A DNA stretch of 29,415 nt from JADFUS01 sp964600025. Its GTDB lineage: Bacteria; Bacteroidota; Bacteroidia; Bacteroidales; Rikenellaceae. Below, in pieces: positions 14,538 to 22,772 of the stretch (positions within the stretch are counted from its first letter, which is position 1; each line of letters opens with the position of its first letter). The notes below the pieces were generated by a model that saw nothing but the letters and a program-made list of their open reading frames with translations, did not search any database and was not told the DNA's origin. The position numbers were made by a program, and so were the translations under genes. Location: the NCBI GenBank assembly GCA_964600025.1, contig CAZRHJ010000023.1, positions 1 to 29,415 of the forward strand, written 5' to 3'.

Positions 14538-15416
14538 ATGACAAAACCATTAAAGATTGTAGTGTTGGCAAAACAAGTGCCTGATACTCGTAATGTGGGT
14601 AAAGATGCTATGAACGAAGACGGAACAATCAATCGTTCAGCTTTGGAAGCTATCTTTAATCCCGAAGACTTAAATGCGTTAGAACAAGCATTGAGATTGA
14701 AGGATAAATACGAAGGTACAACAATTACTATTTTGACTATGGGGCCATCACGTGCCGCAGACATTATCCGTGAGTCTATGTTTAGAGGTGCAGATGGTGG
14801 TATTCTTCTTACTGACCGTAAATTTGCTGGTGCAGATACTCTTGCAACTTCTTATGCACTATCTTGTGCTATCAAAAATATCAATCCTGATTTAGTAATT
14901 GCTGGTCGTCAAGCTATTGACGGAGATACCGCACAAGTTGGTCCTCAGGTTGCCGAAAAACTTGGGTTTCCACAGGTTACTTATGCAGAAGATATTGAAA
15001 AGTTTGAAAACGGTGAATTGTATATCAAACGTCGTCTTGAAAACGGTGTAGAACACGTTGTTTCTACTATTCCTATGGTAGTTACAGTTAATGAGTCAGC
15101 TCCTTCTTGCCGTCCACGTAACGCACGTTTTGTGATGAAATACAAACACGCTAAAACAGTTACTGAACTTCAAGACCTTGCTGAGGATTATTTTGCAGAG
15201 GCTCGTCATAATCGTCCATATCTTAACATTGTGGAGTGGGGCGTAAACAATATCGAAGCAAAAGAAGAAGAATTGGGTATGCTTGGTTCTCCTACAAAAG
15301 TTAAGAAAATTGATAACGTTGTTTTCCAAGCAAAAGATGCTAAAATCCTTACTGCTTCGGACGGTGATATTAGTGCACTTATGCAGGAACTTATTTCAAA
15401 TCACACTATTGGCTAA
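14538..15416 (+). CDS. etfB: Electron transfer flavoprotein, beta subunit
   Basis: With EtfA it forms a soluble flavoprotein that exchanges electrons with the acyl-CoA dehydrogenase encoded two genes on. The 292-residue product shows the N-terminal signature IVVLAKQVPDTRNV (7-20), the nucleotide-binding region LTMGPSRAADIIRESMFRGAD, and LVIAGRQAIDGDTAQVGPQVAE, where ETF beta binds AMP or a second flavin. It is longer than the roughly 250-residue mammalian chain. Whether this ETF bifurcates electrons (which needs a second FAD in EtfB and an NADH site) cannot be decided by eye. The anaerobic setting makes it possible. Arg codons are mostly CGT, consistent with high expression. Confidence 0.95.
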   Translation: MTKPLKIVVLAKQVPDTRNVGKDAMNEDGTINRSALEAIFNPEDLNALEQALRLKDKYEGTTITILTMGPSRAADIIRESMFRGADGGILLTDRKFAGADTLATSYALSCAIKNINPDLVIAGRQAIDGDTAQVGPQVAEKLGFPQVTYAEDIEKFENGELYIKRRLENGVEHVVSTIPMVVTVNESAPSCRPRNARFVMKYKHAKTVTELQDLAEDYFAEARHNRPYLNIVEWGVNNIEAKEEELGMLGSPTKVKKIDNVVFQAKDAKILTASDGDISALMQELISNHTIG

Positions 15417-15455
15417 TAGTCAGTGATTTAGCATTAATTTAAAAATAATTGAAAG

Positions 15456-16475
15456 ATGAATAATATATTTGTATATTGTGAAACAAGCAACGGAGTAGTA
15501 GCAGATGTGAGTCTTGAACTATTGACAAAAGGACGTAGTCTTGCAGATACTTTGGGTTGTAAATTAGAGGCAATAGTAATTGGCCACAAATTGGGCAATA
15601 TCGAGAACGAACTTGCAAAATATGGTGCAGATGTAGTTCACAAAGCAGATTGCGAGTGTTTGGAGCCTTATCGTACTCTTCCTCACTCAGCTATTGTTTG
15701 TGGTTTGTTCAAAGAAGAAAAACCTCAAATTGCACTTATGGGTGCTACTATCATTGGTAGAGATTTAGGCCCTCGTGTTTCTTCAACTCTTCATAGTGGT
15801 TTGACAGCAGACTGTACAAGCCTTGAAATTGGTCCTCACGAAGACAAAAAAGCGGGTAAAGTTTATGACCAACTTTTGTACCAAATTCGTCCAGCTTTTG
15901 GTGGTAATATTATTGCTACAATCGTAAACCCTGAGTGTCGTCCACAGATGGCAACAGTACGTGAGGGAGTTATGAAAAAAGAAGAGTGTTCTCGCAACAT
16001 TACTCCTGAGGTTAAAGTTATTGACACAAAAAAATATCTAAACGATACAGATTTTGCAGTTAGAATTATCTCTCGTGAAATCGAAAAACGTGATATTAAT
16101 ATCAAAGATGCTCCAATTATTATTGCAGGTGGTTATGGTGTTGGTTCAAAAGAAGGTTTTGATATGCTTCATCAATTAGCTAAATTGATTGGTGGTGAAG
16201 TTGGTGCATCACGTGCAGCAGTTGATGCTGGATACACCGAACACGCTCGTCAAATTGGTCAAACAGGTGTTACAGTTCGTCCAAAACTTTATATTGCTTG
16301 TGGTATTTCTGGTCAAATACAGCACACAGCAGGTATGGAAGAGTCAAGTATGGTAATTTCTATCAACAATGACCCTAAGGCTCCTATTAATGCTCTTGCA
16401 GACTATGCAATAGTTGGCAATATCGAGGAGGTTCTTCCAAAAATGATTAAGTATTACAAAGAAAACACTAAATAG
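15456..16475 (+). CDS. etfA: Electron transfer flavoprotein, alpha subunit
   Basis: FAD-binding partner of EtfB. The 339 residues comprise an N-terminal ETF domain (1-190) and a C-terminal FAD domain. The FAD-binding hallmark is clear: GGYGVGSKEGFDMLHQLA, then GEVGASRAAVDAGY, GQTGVTVRPKLYIACGIS and GISGQIQHTAGMEESSMVIS (from residue 283), with INNDPKAPI after it. It starts 39 bases after etfB and ends 7 bases before the dehydrogenase gene, so the three are one transcription unit. The family assignment is secure. Confidence 0.96.
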   Translation: MNNIFVYCETSNGVVADVSLELLTKGRSLADTLGCKLEAIVIGHKLGNIENELAKYGADVVHKADCECLEPYRTLPHSAIVCGLFKEEKPQIALMGATIIGRDLGPRVSSTLHSGLTADCTSLEIGPHEDKKAGKVYDQLLYQIRPAFGGNIIATIVNPECRPQMATVREGVMKKEECSRNITPEVKVIDTKKYLNDTDFAVRIISREIEKRDINIKDAPIIIAGGYGVGSKEGFDMLHQLAKLIGGEVGASRAAVDAGYTEHARQIGQTGVTVRPKLYIACGISGQIQHTAGMEESSMVISINNDPKAPINALADYAIVGNIEEVLPKMIKYYKENTK

Positions 16476-16482
16476 TACGACA

Positions 16483-18219
16483 ATGGCTAATTTCTTTTTA
16501 GATAATAAAGACCTTCAATATCATCTTAATCACCCAATGATGAAAAAGATTGTTGAGTTGAAGGAAAATAATTTTGAAAATAATAACGATAGCGAAATTG
16601 CACCACAAAATTTTGAGGACGCTTTGGATTCATACAAACAAGTTCTTGAAATTATCGGTGAAATTGCTGGTAATACAATAGCTCCTAATGCTGAAAGCGT
16701 TGATGCAGAAGGTCCACAAGTAATTGACAATCACGTTAAATACGCTCGTGGAACTCAGGAAAACCACGATACACTTACAAAAGCAGGTGTATATGGTCTT
16801 TCATTGCCACGTGAGTATGGTGGATTGAACTTCTCTATGGTGCCTTACGTTATGTCTTGCGAGATTGTTTCTCGTGCAGATGCTGGTTTTGGTAACATTT
16901 GGGGTTTGCAGGACTGTGCTGAGACTCTTCACGAGTTTGCTTCTGATGAGCAAAATGCACGTTTCTTGCCACGTATCCAATACGGTGAAACTTGTGCTAT
17001 GGACTTGACAGAGCCAGATGCTGGTTCGGATCTTCAAGCAGTTATGCTAAAAGCACACTATGACGAGGAGAAAGGTACTTGGTTATTGAACGGTGTGAAA
17101 CGTTTTATCACAAATGGTGATGCAAATATTTCTTTGGTTTTGGCTCGTAGTGAGGAAGGTACTGCTGATGCTCGTGGTTTGTCTATGTTTGTTTACGACA
17201 AAAAACACGATGCTGTAAAAGTTCGTCGTATTGAGCATAAACTTGGTATTATTGGTTCTCCAACTTGCGAATTGGTATTCACAAACGCTCCTGCCGAATT
17301 GGTAGGCGACCGCAAAATGGGTCTTATTCGTTATGTAATGGGACTTATGAATGCTGCTCGTTTGGGTATTGGTGCTCAATCTACTGGTATTTCTGAGGCT
17401 GCTTATCGTGAAGGTTTACAATATGCAAAAGAGCGTAAACAGTTTGGTCGTCCAATTATTGAGTTTCCAGCAGTTTACGAAATGCTTACAAATATGAATG
17501 CTAAGGTTTTGGCAAGTCGTGCAATGTTGTACGAAACTACACGTTTTGTAGATATGTCAAAACTTTATTACCATATCTCTAAAAAACGCAAATTGGAAAA
17601 AGATGAGCGTGCAGAGATGAAACACTATGGCAAACTTGCTGATGCTTATACTCCACTTCTAAAATTATTTACAAGTGAGTATTGTAACCAAGTTTCTTAT
17701 GATTCTTTGCAAATCCACGGTGGTTCTGGTTATATGAAGGATTATCCTATTCAGCGTTTTGCTCGTGATGCACGTATTACAAATATCTATGAAGGTACTA
17801 CACAACTTCAAGTTGTTGCTGCTATCAAAGCTGTTACAACAGGTGTATTTGCTCAAATGATTGAAGAATACGAAAACTCTGAGGTTCTTGCACAATTCAG
17901 TCCGCTTATGGAAAAACTTTCGAATATGAAAAACGATTATTTGAAAGCAGTTGAGATTGTAACAACTTGCGAAGGTGAGTGTTCTACTACATTCTTGGAT
18001 TTCCACGCACGTAGATTGGTAGAAATGGCAGGTCATATTATTTTATCTCACGTTCTTATCCGTCAGGCTTCGAGCGAGTATTGCAAAGACGACAAAGAAT
18101 ATAGCGTTGCAGCAAATGCTTATGTTAAGATGGGTTATGCTATCAACAAAGCTCACTTGACATACATTATGGATAATGATGCTAACAGCTTGTCTATTTT
18201 TAGCGAAATAGTGAAATAA
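16483..18219 (+). CDS. Acyl-CoA dehydrogenase (long form, C-terminal extension)
   Basis: FAD enzyme that oxidises an acyl-CoA to the 2,3-enoyl-CoA, or reduces it in reverse in fermenters, passing electrons to ETF. The 578 residues exceed the 380 or so of a short-chain enzyme. The core motifs are LTEPDAGSD (175-183), KRFITNGDANISLVLARS, GSPTCELVFTNAP, YAKERKQFGRPI (315-325), SLQIHGGSGYMKDYPIQR (408-425) and RDARITNIYEGTTQLQ, where Glu437 is the expected catalytic base. An extra C-terminal helical region of about 120 residues follows. No thiolase, crotonase or hydroxyacyl-CoA dehydrogenase is nearby, so the chain length of the substrate is open. Butyryl-CoA is a reasonable guess for an anaerobe, not a reading. 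Confidence 0.93.
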   Translation: MANFFLDNKDLQYHLNHPMMKKIVELKENNFENNNDSEIAPQNFEDALDSYKQVLEIIGEIAGNTIAPNAESVDAEGPQVIDNHVKYARGTQENHDTLTKAGVYGLSLPREYGGLNFSMVPYVMSCEIVSRADAGFGNIWGLQDCAETLHEFASDEQNARFLPRIQYGETCAMDLTEPDAGSDLQAVMLKAHYDEEKGTWLLNGVKRFITNGDANISLVLARSEEGTADARGLSMFVYDKKHDAVKVRRIEHKLGIIGSPTCELVFTNAPAELVGDRKMGLIRYVMGLMNAARLGIGAQSTGISEAAYREGLQYAKERKQFGRPIIEFPAVYEMLTNMNAKVLASRAMLYETTRFVDMSKLYYHISKKRKLEKDERAEMKHYGKLADAYTPLLKLFTSEYCNQVSYDSLQIHGGSGYMKDYPIQRFARDARITNIYEGTTQLQVVAAIKAVTTGVFAQMIEEYENSEVLAQFSPLMEKLSNMKNDYLKAVEIVTTCEGECSTTFLDFHARRLVEMAGHIILSHVLIRQASSEYCKDDKEYSVAANAYVKMGYAINKAHLTYIMDNDANSLSIFSEIVK

Positions 18220-18334
18220 ATTTAGCAAAAGACTTGTCTATCTTGTTTTTGGTGAAAATTGTATTGTAATTATCTGATTTTCAATACGAGATAATTTGCT
18301 AAAATAGCTTTTAAAAGCTTGATAGACTTATGAA

Positions 18335-18374
18335 TAATCAAAAAACTACAAAGAAATTTGTAGTTTTTTGATTA
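18335..18374. terminator. Terminator after the etf-dehydrogenase operon
   Basis: A perfect 18-bp stem, arms 18335-18352 and 18357-18374, around a GAAA loop. The A-rich left arm and T-rich right arm suit termination in both directions. It lies about 115 bases past the stop codon. Confidence 0.85.
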
Positions 18375-18402
18375 AAAATTAGGTTTATAATATAAAGTAG
18401 TT

Positions 18403-18410
18403 TATATTTG
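18403..18410 (+). promoter_or_regulatory. Possible promoter (-7) of the DUF2141 gene
   Basis: TATATTTG matches TAnnTTTG and lies 23 bases before the start codon. The -33 region has no TTG at the standard spacing. Confidence 0.5.
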
Positions 18411-18433
18411 CAGTGTAATCAAAAATCAATATT

Positions 18434-18844
18434 ATGAAAAAAATATTTTTAAGCGTTTTAGGAACTTTATTTTTAAGTTCGTTTAGTGTATTTGCACAAT
18501 CAAGTATTACAATCAAAATCGACAATATTAGAGCCTCAAAAGGTAAAATAATGATTGGTATTGGGGATATTACAGACCCTAACAATGTTATGGGAACTAT
18601 TGTAGACGCAAAAGAGGGTAGTATGGAGGTTTTAATTGAAGATGTAAAAGTTGGTGCATTTCCAATTCAAGTTTTTCACGACGAAAACTCAAATAATAGA
18701 ATGGATACAGACAGTACTGGCAAACCTATTGAAGGTTTTGGAATATCCAAAGATTCAAATGCTTTGCAAATCCCAATGTTTCAAATCAAAGATGGTAATA
18801 ATGAGGTTTCAATAAAAATGTATTATTTAAGTAATGTTCGTTAA
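18434..18844 (+). CDS. Exported DUF2141 protein
   Basis: The 136-residue product has a signal peptide (MKKIFLSVLGTLFLSSFSVFAQ) and one DUF2141 domain. Diagnostic features are the early strand SITIKIDNIRASKGKIMIGI, a GAFPIQVFHDENSNNRMDTD segment (75-93) resembling a calcium-binding loop, and GKPIEGFGISKDS (97-109). DUF2141 proteins are widespread in Bacteroidetes and their function is unknown; they are thought to be periplasmic. A repeat fragment lies between it and the next gene, so cotranscription is uncertain. Confidence 0.88.
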   Translation: MKKIFLSVLGTLFLSSFSVFAQSSITIKIDNIRASKGKIMIGIGDITDPNNVMGTIVDAKEGSMEVLIEDVKVGAFPIQVFHDENSNNRMDTDSTGKPIEGFGISKDSNALQIPMFQIKDGNNEVSIKMYYLSNVR

Positions 18845-18849
18845 TACTG

Positions 18850-18880
18850 ATTAGGAACTTGTATGGTTTCAGAAATAAAA
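18850..18880 (+). repeat. Fragment of the MITE-like repeat middle
   Basis: attaggaacttgtatg followed by gtttcagaaa matches the middle of the element at 5099-5352 (attaggaacttgtatg, then attttggaaa) over about 26 bases, the first 16 without mismatch. It has no recognisable ends and is probably a decayed remnant. Confidence 0.6.
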
Positions 18881-18914
18881 AAATAGCGAACAACAATAAT
18901 AAAAAATATTTAAA

Positions 18915-19496
18915 ATGGAAGAATTAAATAGTAAAAAAAGTTTGGATATTATCTCGGGTGTAATATCTAATACAAATCGCAAACCAAATCTATTAGACGC
19001 AAATATGTTTTTGATGTGGGGCTATCTGACAGTAGGAGTTTCTTTGCTTGTCTTAGTGTTGGCTTATTTCCTACAAACAGCTATGGTGTTGTGGTTATGG
19101 TTTTTAATCCCAATTTTAGGTAATTTAATTAATTTTGTGATAGTTAAAAAATCAGATACCAAAGTTGTTACCAAGATTGATAGTGCAATTTCGCAATTAT
19201 GGATAGTTATAGGACTTAACTGTACGATAGTTCCTTTTGTGATGTTCTATTCAGGCAATGGGTCTATTATTCCTTTTATAGAAGGTGTTTTGGTAATGAT
19301 AGGAACAGTGGTAACGGGTGCAATTATCAAATTCAAACCGCTATATATTTGTGCATTGATTGGTAATGTGGTGATAATCCCACTGGCATTCACAAATAAT
19401 ATTCTTTATGTAAGCGGAATTTTTGCACTTGCATTTATCATTTCTATGATAATTCCGGCACATATTCTTAAATCTCAAATTTCAAAAAATGTTTAA
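18915..19496 (+). CDS. Membrane protein of unknown function paired with a regulator
   Basis: The 193-residue product has a soluble N-terminal stretch of about 30 residues (MEELNSKKSLDIISGVISNT) followed by about six hydrophobic helices from residue 31 to the end. This layout, with a helix-plus-loop start and paired helices, is seen in many Bacteroidetes membrane proteins encoded beside a small winged-helix regulator. No enzymatic motif is visible. The stop overlaps the regulator start by 8 bases, so the two are translationally coupled. It could be the regulator's target or sensor partner. The specific function is unknown. Confidence 0.8.
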   Translation: MEELNSKKSLDIISGVISNTNRKPNLLDANMFLMWGYLTVGVSLLVLVLAYFLQTAMVLWLWFLIPILGNLINFVIVKKSDTKVVTKIDSAISQLWIVIGLNCTIVPFVMFYSGNGSIIPFIEGVLVMIGTVVTGAIIKFKPLYICALIGNVVIIPLAFTNNILYVSGIFALAFIISMIIPAHILKSQISKNV

Positions 19497-19785
19497 GCAA
19501 TTAAATCCTATTCTGCACTCGGAGTTGCGTTTGGCAATAATTTCACTTTTGATGAATGTCGAAAGTGCAGAGTTTGCTTATATCAAAGAAATAACAAATG
19601 CTACTTCTGGGAATATTAGTGTCCAACTCGACAAACTCCAAAAAGCAGGATATATAGAAATAAAAAAGACCTTTAAAGGCAAAATGCCTTGCACTATTTG
19701 TAATATTACAGATAAAGGCAAAAGTGCCTTTGAAGAGTATGTGGAATCAATAAAATCTTATATTGTTGTAAGCAATAACCACTAA
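19489..19785 (+). CDS. Winged-helix transcriptional regulator (ArsR/MarR-like HTH_34 type)
   Basis: The 98-residue protein is a single winged-helix domain: LHSELRLAIISLLMN (helix 1-2), EFAYIKEITNATSGNISVQLDKLQKAGYIEIKK (helix-turn-helix and recognition helix), then a wing ending CNITDKGKSAFEEYVESIKSY. The pattern fits the short regulators that control the adjacent membrane gene in Bacteroidetes. No ligand domain is present. The last five codons and the stop lie in sequence that resembles the left end of the repeat at 19770-19897, so the C-terminus may have been altered by an insertion. Binding sites cannot be assigned. Confidence 0.88.
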   Translation: MFKQLNPILHSELRLAIISLLMNVESAEFAYIKEITNATSGNISVQLDKLQKAGYIEIKKTFKGKMPCTICNITDKGKSAFEEYVESIKSYIVVSNNH

Positions 19786-19897
19786 AAATAAAATTCGCCT
19801 ATCTTGTCTATTCGCCGATACTCTGCTTCACGTACGTCATTACGCTACGTTATGACTATCGACAAAATATCCTAAGAGATAAGAGTTTAGTTTTTAC
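19770..19897 (+). repeat. Partial MITE-like repeat, left half (copy C1)
   Basis: From about 19783 to 19888 the sequence follows the left half of the complete elements (ctaaaaataaaattcgcctatcttgtctatt and so on, through cacgtacgtcattacgctacgt and cctaagagat). The right half is absent. Aligning the left end back places its first bases in the final codons of the regulator gene. The complete copy C lies 9 bases beyond it in the same orientation. Confidence 0.75.
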
Positions 19898-19906
19898 AAA
19901 GTATTA

Positions 19907-20164
19907 TATTATCGTCCGCTAAAAACGAAACTCGCCTATCTTGTCTATTTCGCCGATACTCATAACTCACGTACGCCAGTACGCTACGTTATGACCATCA
20001 GCAAAATAGCCTAAGAGATCCGAGTTTATTGGGAGCTTGTAAGATTTCTGAAAGATAAAAATTTTAAAAATCAGTTTTCCAAGCCCCTCATAAATTAAAA
20101 CACTGTAATATATTATTGCTTAATCCATTACAATGATTTTTAAAATTTTTACTGGACAGCAATA
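19907..20164 (+). mobile_element. MITE-like element, complete copy C (258 bp)
   Basis: Ends are tattatcgtccgctaaaa and, as reverse complement of the right end, tattgctgtccagtaaaa. The 9-base sequence aaagtatta flanks it perfectly at 19898-19906 and 20165-20173. Inside are two hairpins. One spans 19928-20027 (aaactcg to cgagttt, arms about 45 bases with mismatches, tip at cgtacgccagtacg). The other has a perfect 17-bp stem with arms at 20057-20073 and 20134-20150. It has no coding capacity. The repeated structure and duplicated target argue for mobilisation in trans by a transposase elsewhere in the genome. Confidence 0.85.
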
Positions 20165-20191
20165 AAAGTATTACTATTTTGAATTACTGCA

Positions 20192-20236
20192 AATTAAATA
20201 GAGGTAAAAATCAAAGATTTTTACCTCTATTTAATT
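20192..20236. terminator. Long hairpin terminator downstream of the S9 peptidase gene
   Basis: A perfect 21-bp stem, arms 20192-20212 and 20216-20236, loop of three bases. It lies 18 bases past the stop of the minus-strand peptidase gene and could also stop rightward transcripts. Confidence 0.85.
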
Positions 20237-20254
20237 ATATTTTCAAATTTAGGA

Positions 20255-22714
20255 TTATTCAGAAAGTTCTGAAATATGTGTAACATCACGTTTACTGTCG
20301 CCGATTAGGTGTTGGCAGAAATAATCTGAACTTCTCCAGAAGAACCAATCAGTTGAGTCGCCAAATGCGTGGCGTTGGCGTGGAAGATAAATCAAATCAA
20401 AACGTTTTTGAGCTTTGATAAGAGCATCAACTACTCTCATTGTGTTTCCTGGGTGAACGTTGTTGTCAATCTCGCCGTGGCTAAGCATTAACTTACCTTT
20501 AAGGTTTTTGGCAACCTCTGGGTTAGTTGCGATTTTATAAACAAATGTAGTATCGCCTTTTTCGTTTACTACCTCATCAACTCCGTGGTGAGTTTCGCTC
20601 CACCAACGGTTGTAGATACGGTTGTCGTGGTTACCAGCACTTGATACTGCAACCTTGAAGAAGTCTGGATATACAAACATTGCAGCAGTTGACATAAATC
20701 CACCACCAGAGTGTCCGTGGATACCCACTTTGTTAATATCAATAAAATTATGGCGAGCTGCTAATTCTTCAACAGCACGTTTTTTGTCTGCCAAACCATA
20801 GTCACGCAAGTTTTTGTAACCATAGTTGTGGTACCATTTAGAACGTTGAGGGCTACCTCCACGGTTACCAATAGTAATTACCACAAAACCGAATTGTGCA
20901 AGTTGTGCAGTACGATACATTCTTGTAGAGAATGAAGCATCAACAGCCTCTGTTTGAGGACCCGGGTAAACGTATTCGATAATAGGGTACATACGAGTAG
21001 AGTCAAAATCAAAAGGCTTGTACATTACGCCATACAAATCTGTAACTCCGTCATCAGATTTAACTTTGAAAGTTTCTGGGAATTTGTAACCAAATGCAAA
21101 TAATTGGCTCAAATCGGCAGTTTCCAAAGTCATAATTTTTTGACCTAAACTATTAATCAAATCTGTTGCAGGAACAGTGTTCACTCTTGAATAGTTATCA
21201 ACAAAGAATTTTGCATTATCGCTCATATTTACTTGGTGGTCGAAATCTCCGGGGTTCAAAAGTTTAAGGTTTGAGCCGTCCAAAGAAACACTGAAAGTAT
21301 GAAGATAATAAGGGTTCTCGTCTTTTACACCACCGTGAGCAGTAAAATATAGAGTACGAGTAGTTTCATCTACACCAATGATATTTTCACAGTGCATTTC
21401 ACCTTTTGTAATTTGATTTTTAAGAGTGCCATCAGTACCATACAAATAGAAGTGAGCCCAACCGTTTCTTTCGCTCCATTGAATCATCTCTTTGTTAGAG
21501 TTGATAAACTTAGGTCTGCGAGTTTCTTGGTAAGTGTTCATTCTTTCTTCTGCAATAGCTTTAACGCTCAAATCTTCGATATTTACTTTACAAACATCAA
21601 TACGTTTCAAATCACGGCTTGAACGAGTTACGAACAATGTGCTATTGTCGCCTTCCCATACATCAGCTTGAAGTCTGTCTGTGTAATTCTTTTTAAGTGT
21701 AGATTTTGTATGAATGTTCAAAGTTTGATTTTTGTATGCGTTAATCTCAACCAACTTAGAGTTGAATGATGTAGCATCAAAAACATACAAATAATCTGTT
21801 GAGCCTTCTTCGCCCGGCATTTGATACAAATAAGTTTCAAGAGTTGGACGTGGGTTTGCGATAGGATTGATAACCCAAAGAGGTTTCAAAGCTCTGTCGT
21901 CAGACTTAACTGCTACGAAATGTTTAGAGTCTGGACTCCAAACAACGTAAGCACCCATTCTGTCATTTTTCTTTTTCTCTGCATCAACATTTGTCATACG
22001 GTTAGTGTTGCCACCCCAGTCAAATTGAGCTGCACCGTCAGTAGTAATTTGTTTTTCAACAATAGTTTCGTCTTTTGGATCTTCGATTGCTTTTTTCAAG
22101 TTCTCTTTGTCCATAATCCATAGGTTGTGTTGTTTTGCATAAATAGCAAAATTTCCGTCTGGCGAAACACTTGCCCATCTTGGATAGTCTTTTTCAGGTT
22201 CGTAACCTTTCAAATGGCTAACTTTTTTTGTCGAAAGGTCGTATTTGCAGTAGAATTTTTCATTTTCTTTTCCTGCTTTTTTACCTTCTTTAATTTCTGT
22301 TGCAGTTTGTTTTTTATCAACTTTTTTAGAACCTCTAACCAAGAAAATAAAACTTTGTGCATCGTCTGCAAACTCTTCAATGCTTAGTTTAATAGCTTGT
22401 GCATTGATAGGGTCTTTTGTGATAAGTGTTAATTGCTCTGCCATATTAGCATTGTCAAATAATGCTTGTTTGGTTTTGCGAGCTGGGTCTACAATCCACC
22501 AAGATGTGCCATTTGATGTTTTGTAAGAATACCAAAATTTGTCGCCGCTTTTCAACCAACGAGGGTTTACGTTTAGCGAATGAACCATTTTCTCTAATTT
22601 TTTTGCAGAGAAACGTTCAGCTAATTGGTAGTTTGCTTTTGTAATAGGAGTGTTTTGAGCAAAAATAGCTACTGAAAAACACATAAAAGCAAACAATAAT
22701 GTAAATTTCTTCAT
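20255..22714 (-). CDS. Exported S9 family (DPP-IV-like) prolyl peptidase
   Basis: Periplasmic serine peptidase that likely removes dipeptides, classically after proline, in peptide fermentation. The 819-residue protein starts with a signal peptide (MKKFTLLFAFMCFSVAIFAQ). Residues to about 540 form the DPP-IV-type beta-propeller (DYPRWASVSPDGNFAIYAKQ, AYVVWSPDSKHFVAVK). The C-terminal alpha/beta hydrolase carries GIHGHSGGGF with Ser669, HGEIDNNVHPGN with Asp750 and LPRQRHAFGD with His782: a complete catalytic triad. Cleavage specificity is inferred from the family. It has its own -7 element at 22754-22761 and a long terminator, so it appears monocistronic although the Fe-S membrane gene lies 58 bases upstream on the same strand. 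Confidence 0.93.
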   Translation of the reverse strand: MKKFTLLFAFMCFSVAIFAQNTPITKANYQLAERFSAKKLEKMVHSLNVNPRWLKSGDKFWYSYKTSNGTSWWIVDPARKTKQALFDNANMAEQLTLITKDPINAQAIKLSIEEFADDAQSFIFLVRGSKKVDKKQTATEIKEGKKAGKENEKFYCKYDLSTKKVSHLKGYEPEKDYPRWASVSPDGNFAIYAKQHNLWIMDKENLKKAIEDPKDETIVEKQITTDGAAQFDWGGNTNRMTNVDAEKKKNDRMGAYVVWSPDSKHFVAVKSDDRALKPLWVINPIANPRPTLETYLYQMPGEEGSTDYLYVFDATSFNSKLVEINAYKNQTLNIHTKSTLKKNYTDRLQADVWEGDNSTLFVTRSSRDLKRIDVCKVNIEDLSVKAIAEERMNTYQETRRPKFINSNKEMIQWSERNGWAHFYLYGTDGTLKNQITKGEMHCENIIGVDETTRTLYFTAHGGVKDENPYYLHTFSVSLDGSNLKLLNPGDFDHQVNMSDNAKFFVDNYSRVNTVPATDLINSLGQKIMTLETADLSQLFAFGYKFPETFKVKSDDGVTDLYGVMYKPFDFDSTRMYPIIEYVYPGPQTEAVDASFSTRMYRTAQLAQFGFVVITIGNRGGSPQRSKWYHNYGYKNLRDYGLADKKRAVEELAARHNFIDINKVGIHGHSGGGFMSTAAMFVYPDFFKVAVSSAGNHDNRIYNRWWSETHHGVDEVVNEKGDTTFVYKIATNPEVAKNLKGKLMLSHGEIDNNVHPGNTMRVVDALIKAQKRFDLIYLPRQRHAFGDSTDWFFWRSSDYFCQHLIGDSKRDVTHISELSE

Positions 22715-22753
22715 TTTGTGAACTTTTTTTATTTAGTAATAAATTATTTTTTT

Positions 22754-22761
22754 CAAAGATA
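22754..22761 (-). promoter_or_regulatory. Possible promoter (-7) of the S9 peptidase gene
   Basis: The minus strand reads TATCTTTG, matching TAnnTTTG, about 40 bases before the start codon. A TTG lies 22 rather than 19 bases upstream. Confidence 0.5.
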
Positions 22762-22772
22762 ATCAAATTTTG

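Noticed and set aside
19928..20027. Hairpin repeats considered as CRISPR repeats
   Set aside because: Copies are dispersed, about 250 bp long, with terminal inverted repeats and target duplications; there are no regularly spaced short repeats or cas genes.
19907..20164. Repeat considered as an insertion sequence with its own transposase
   Set aside because: Too short and without any coding frame; it can only be non-autonomous.
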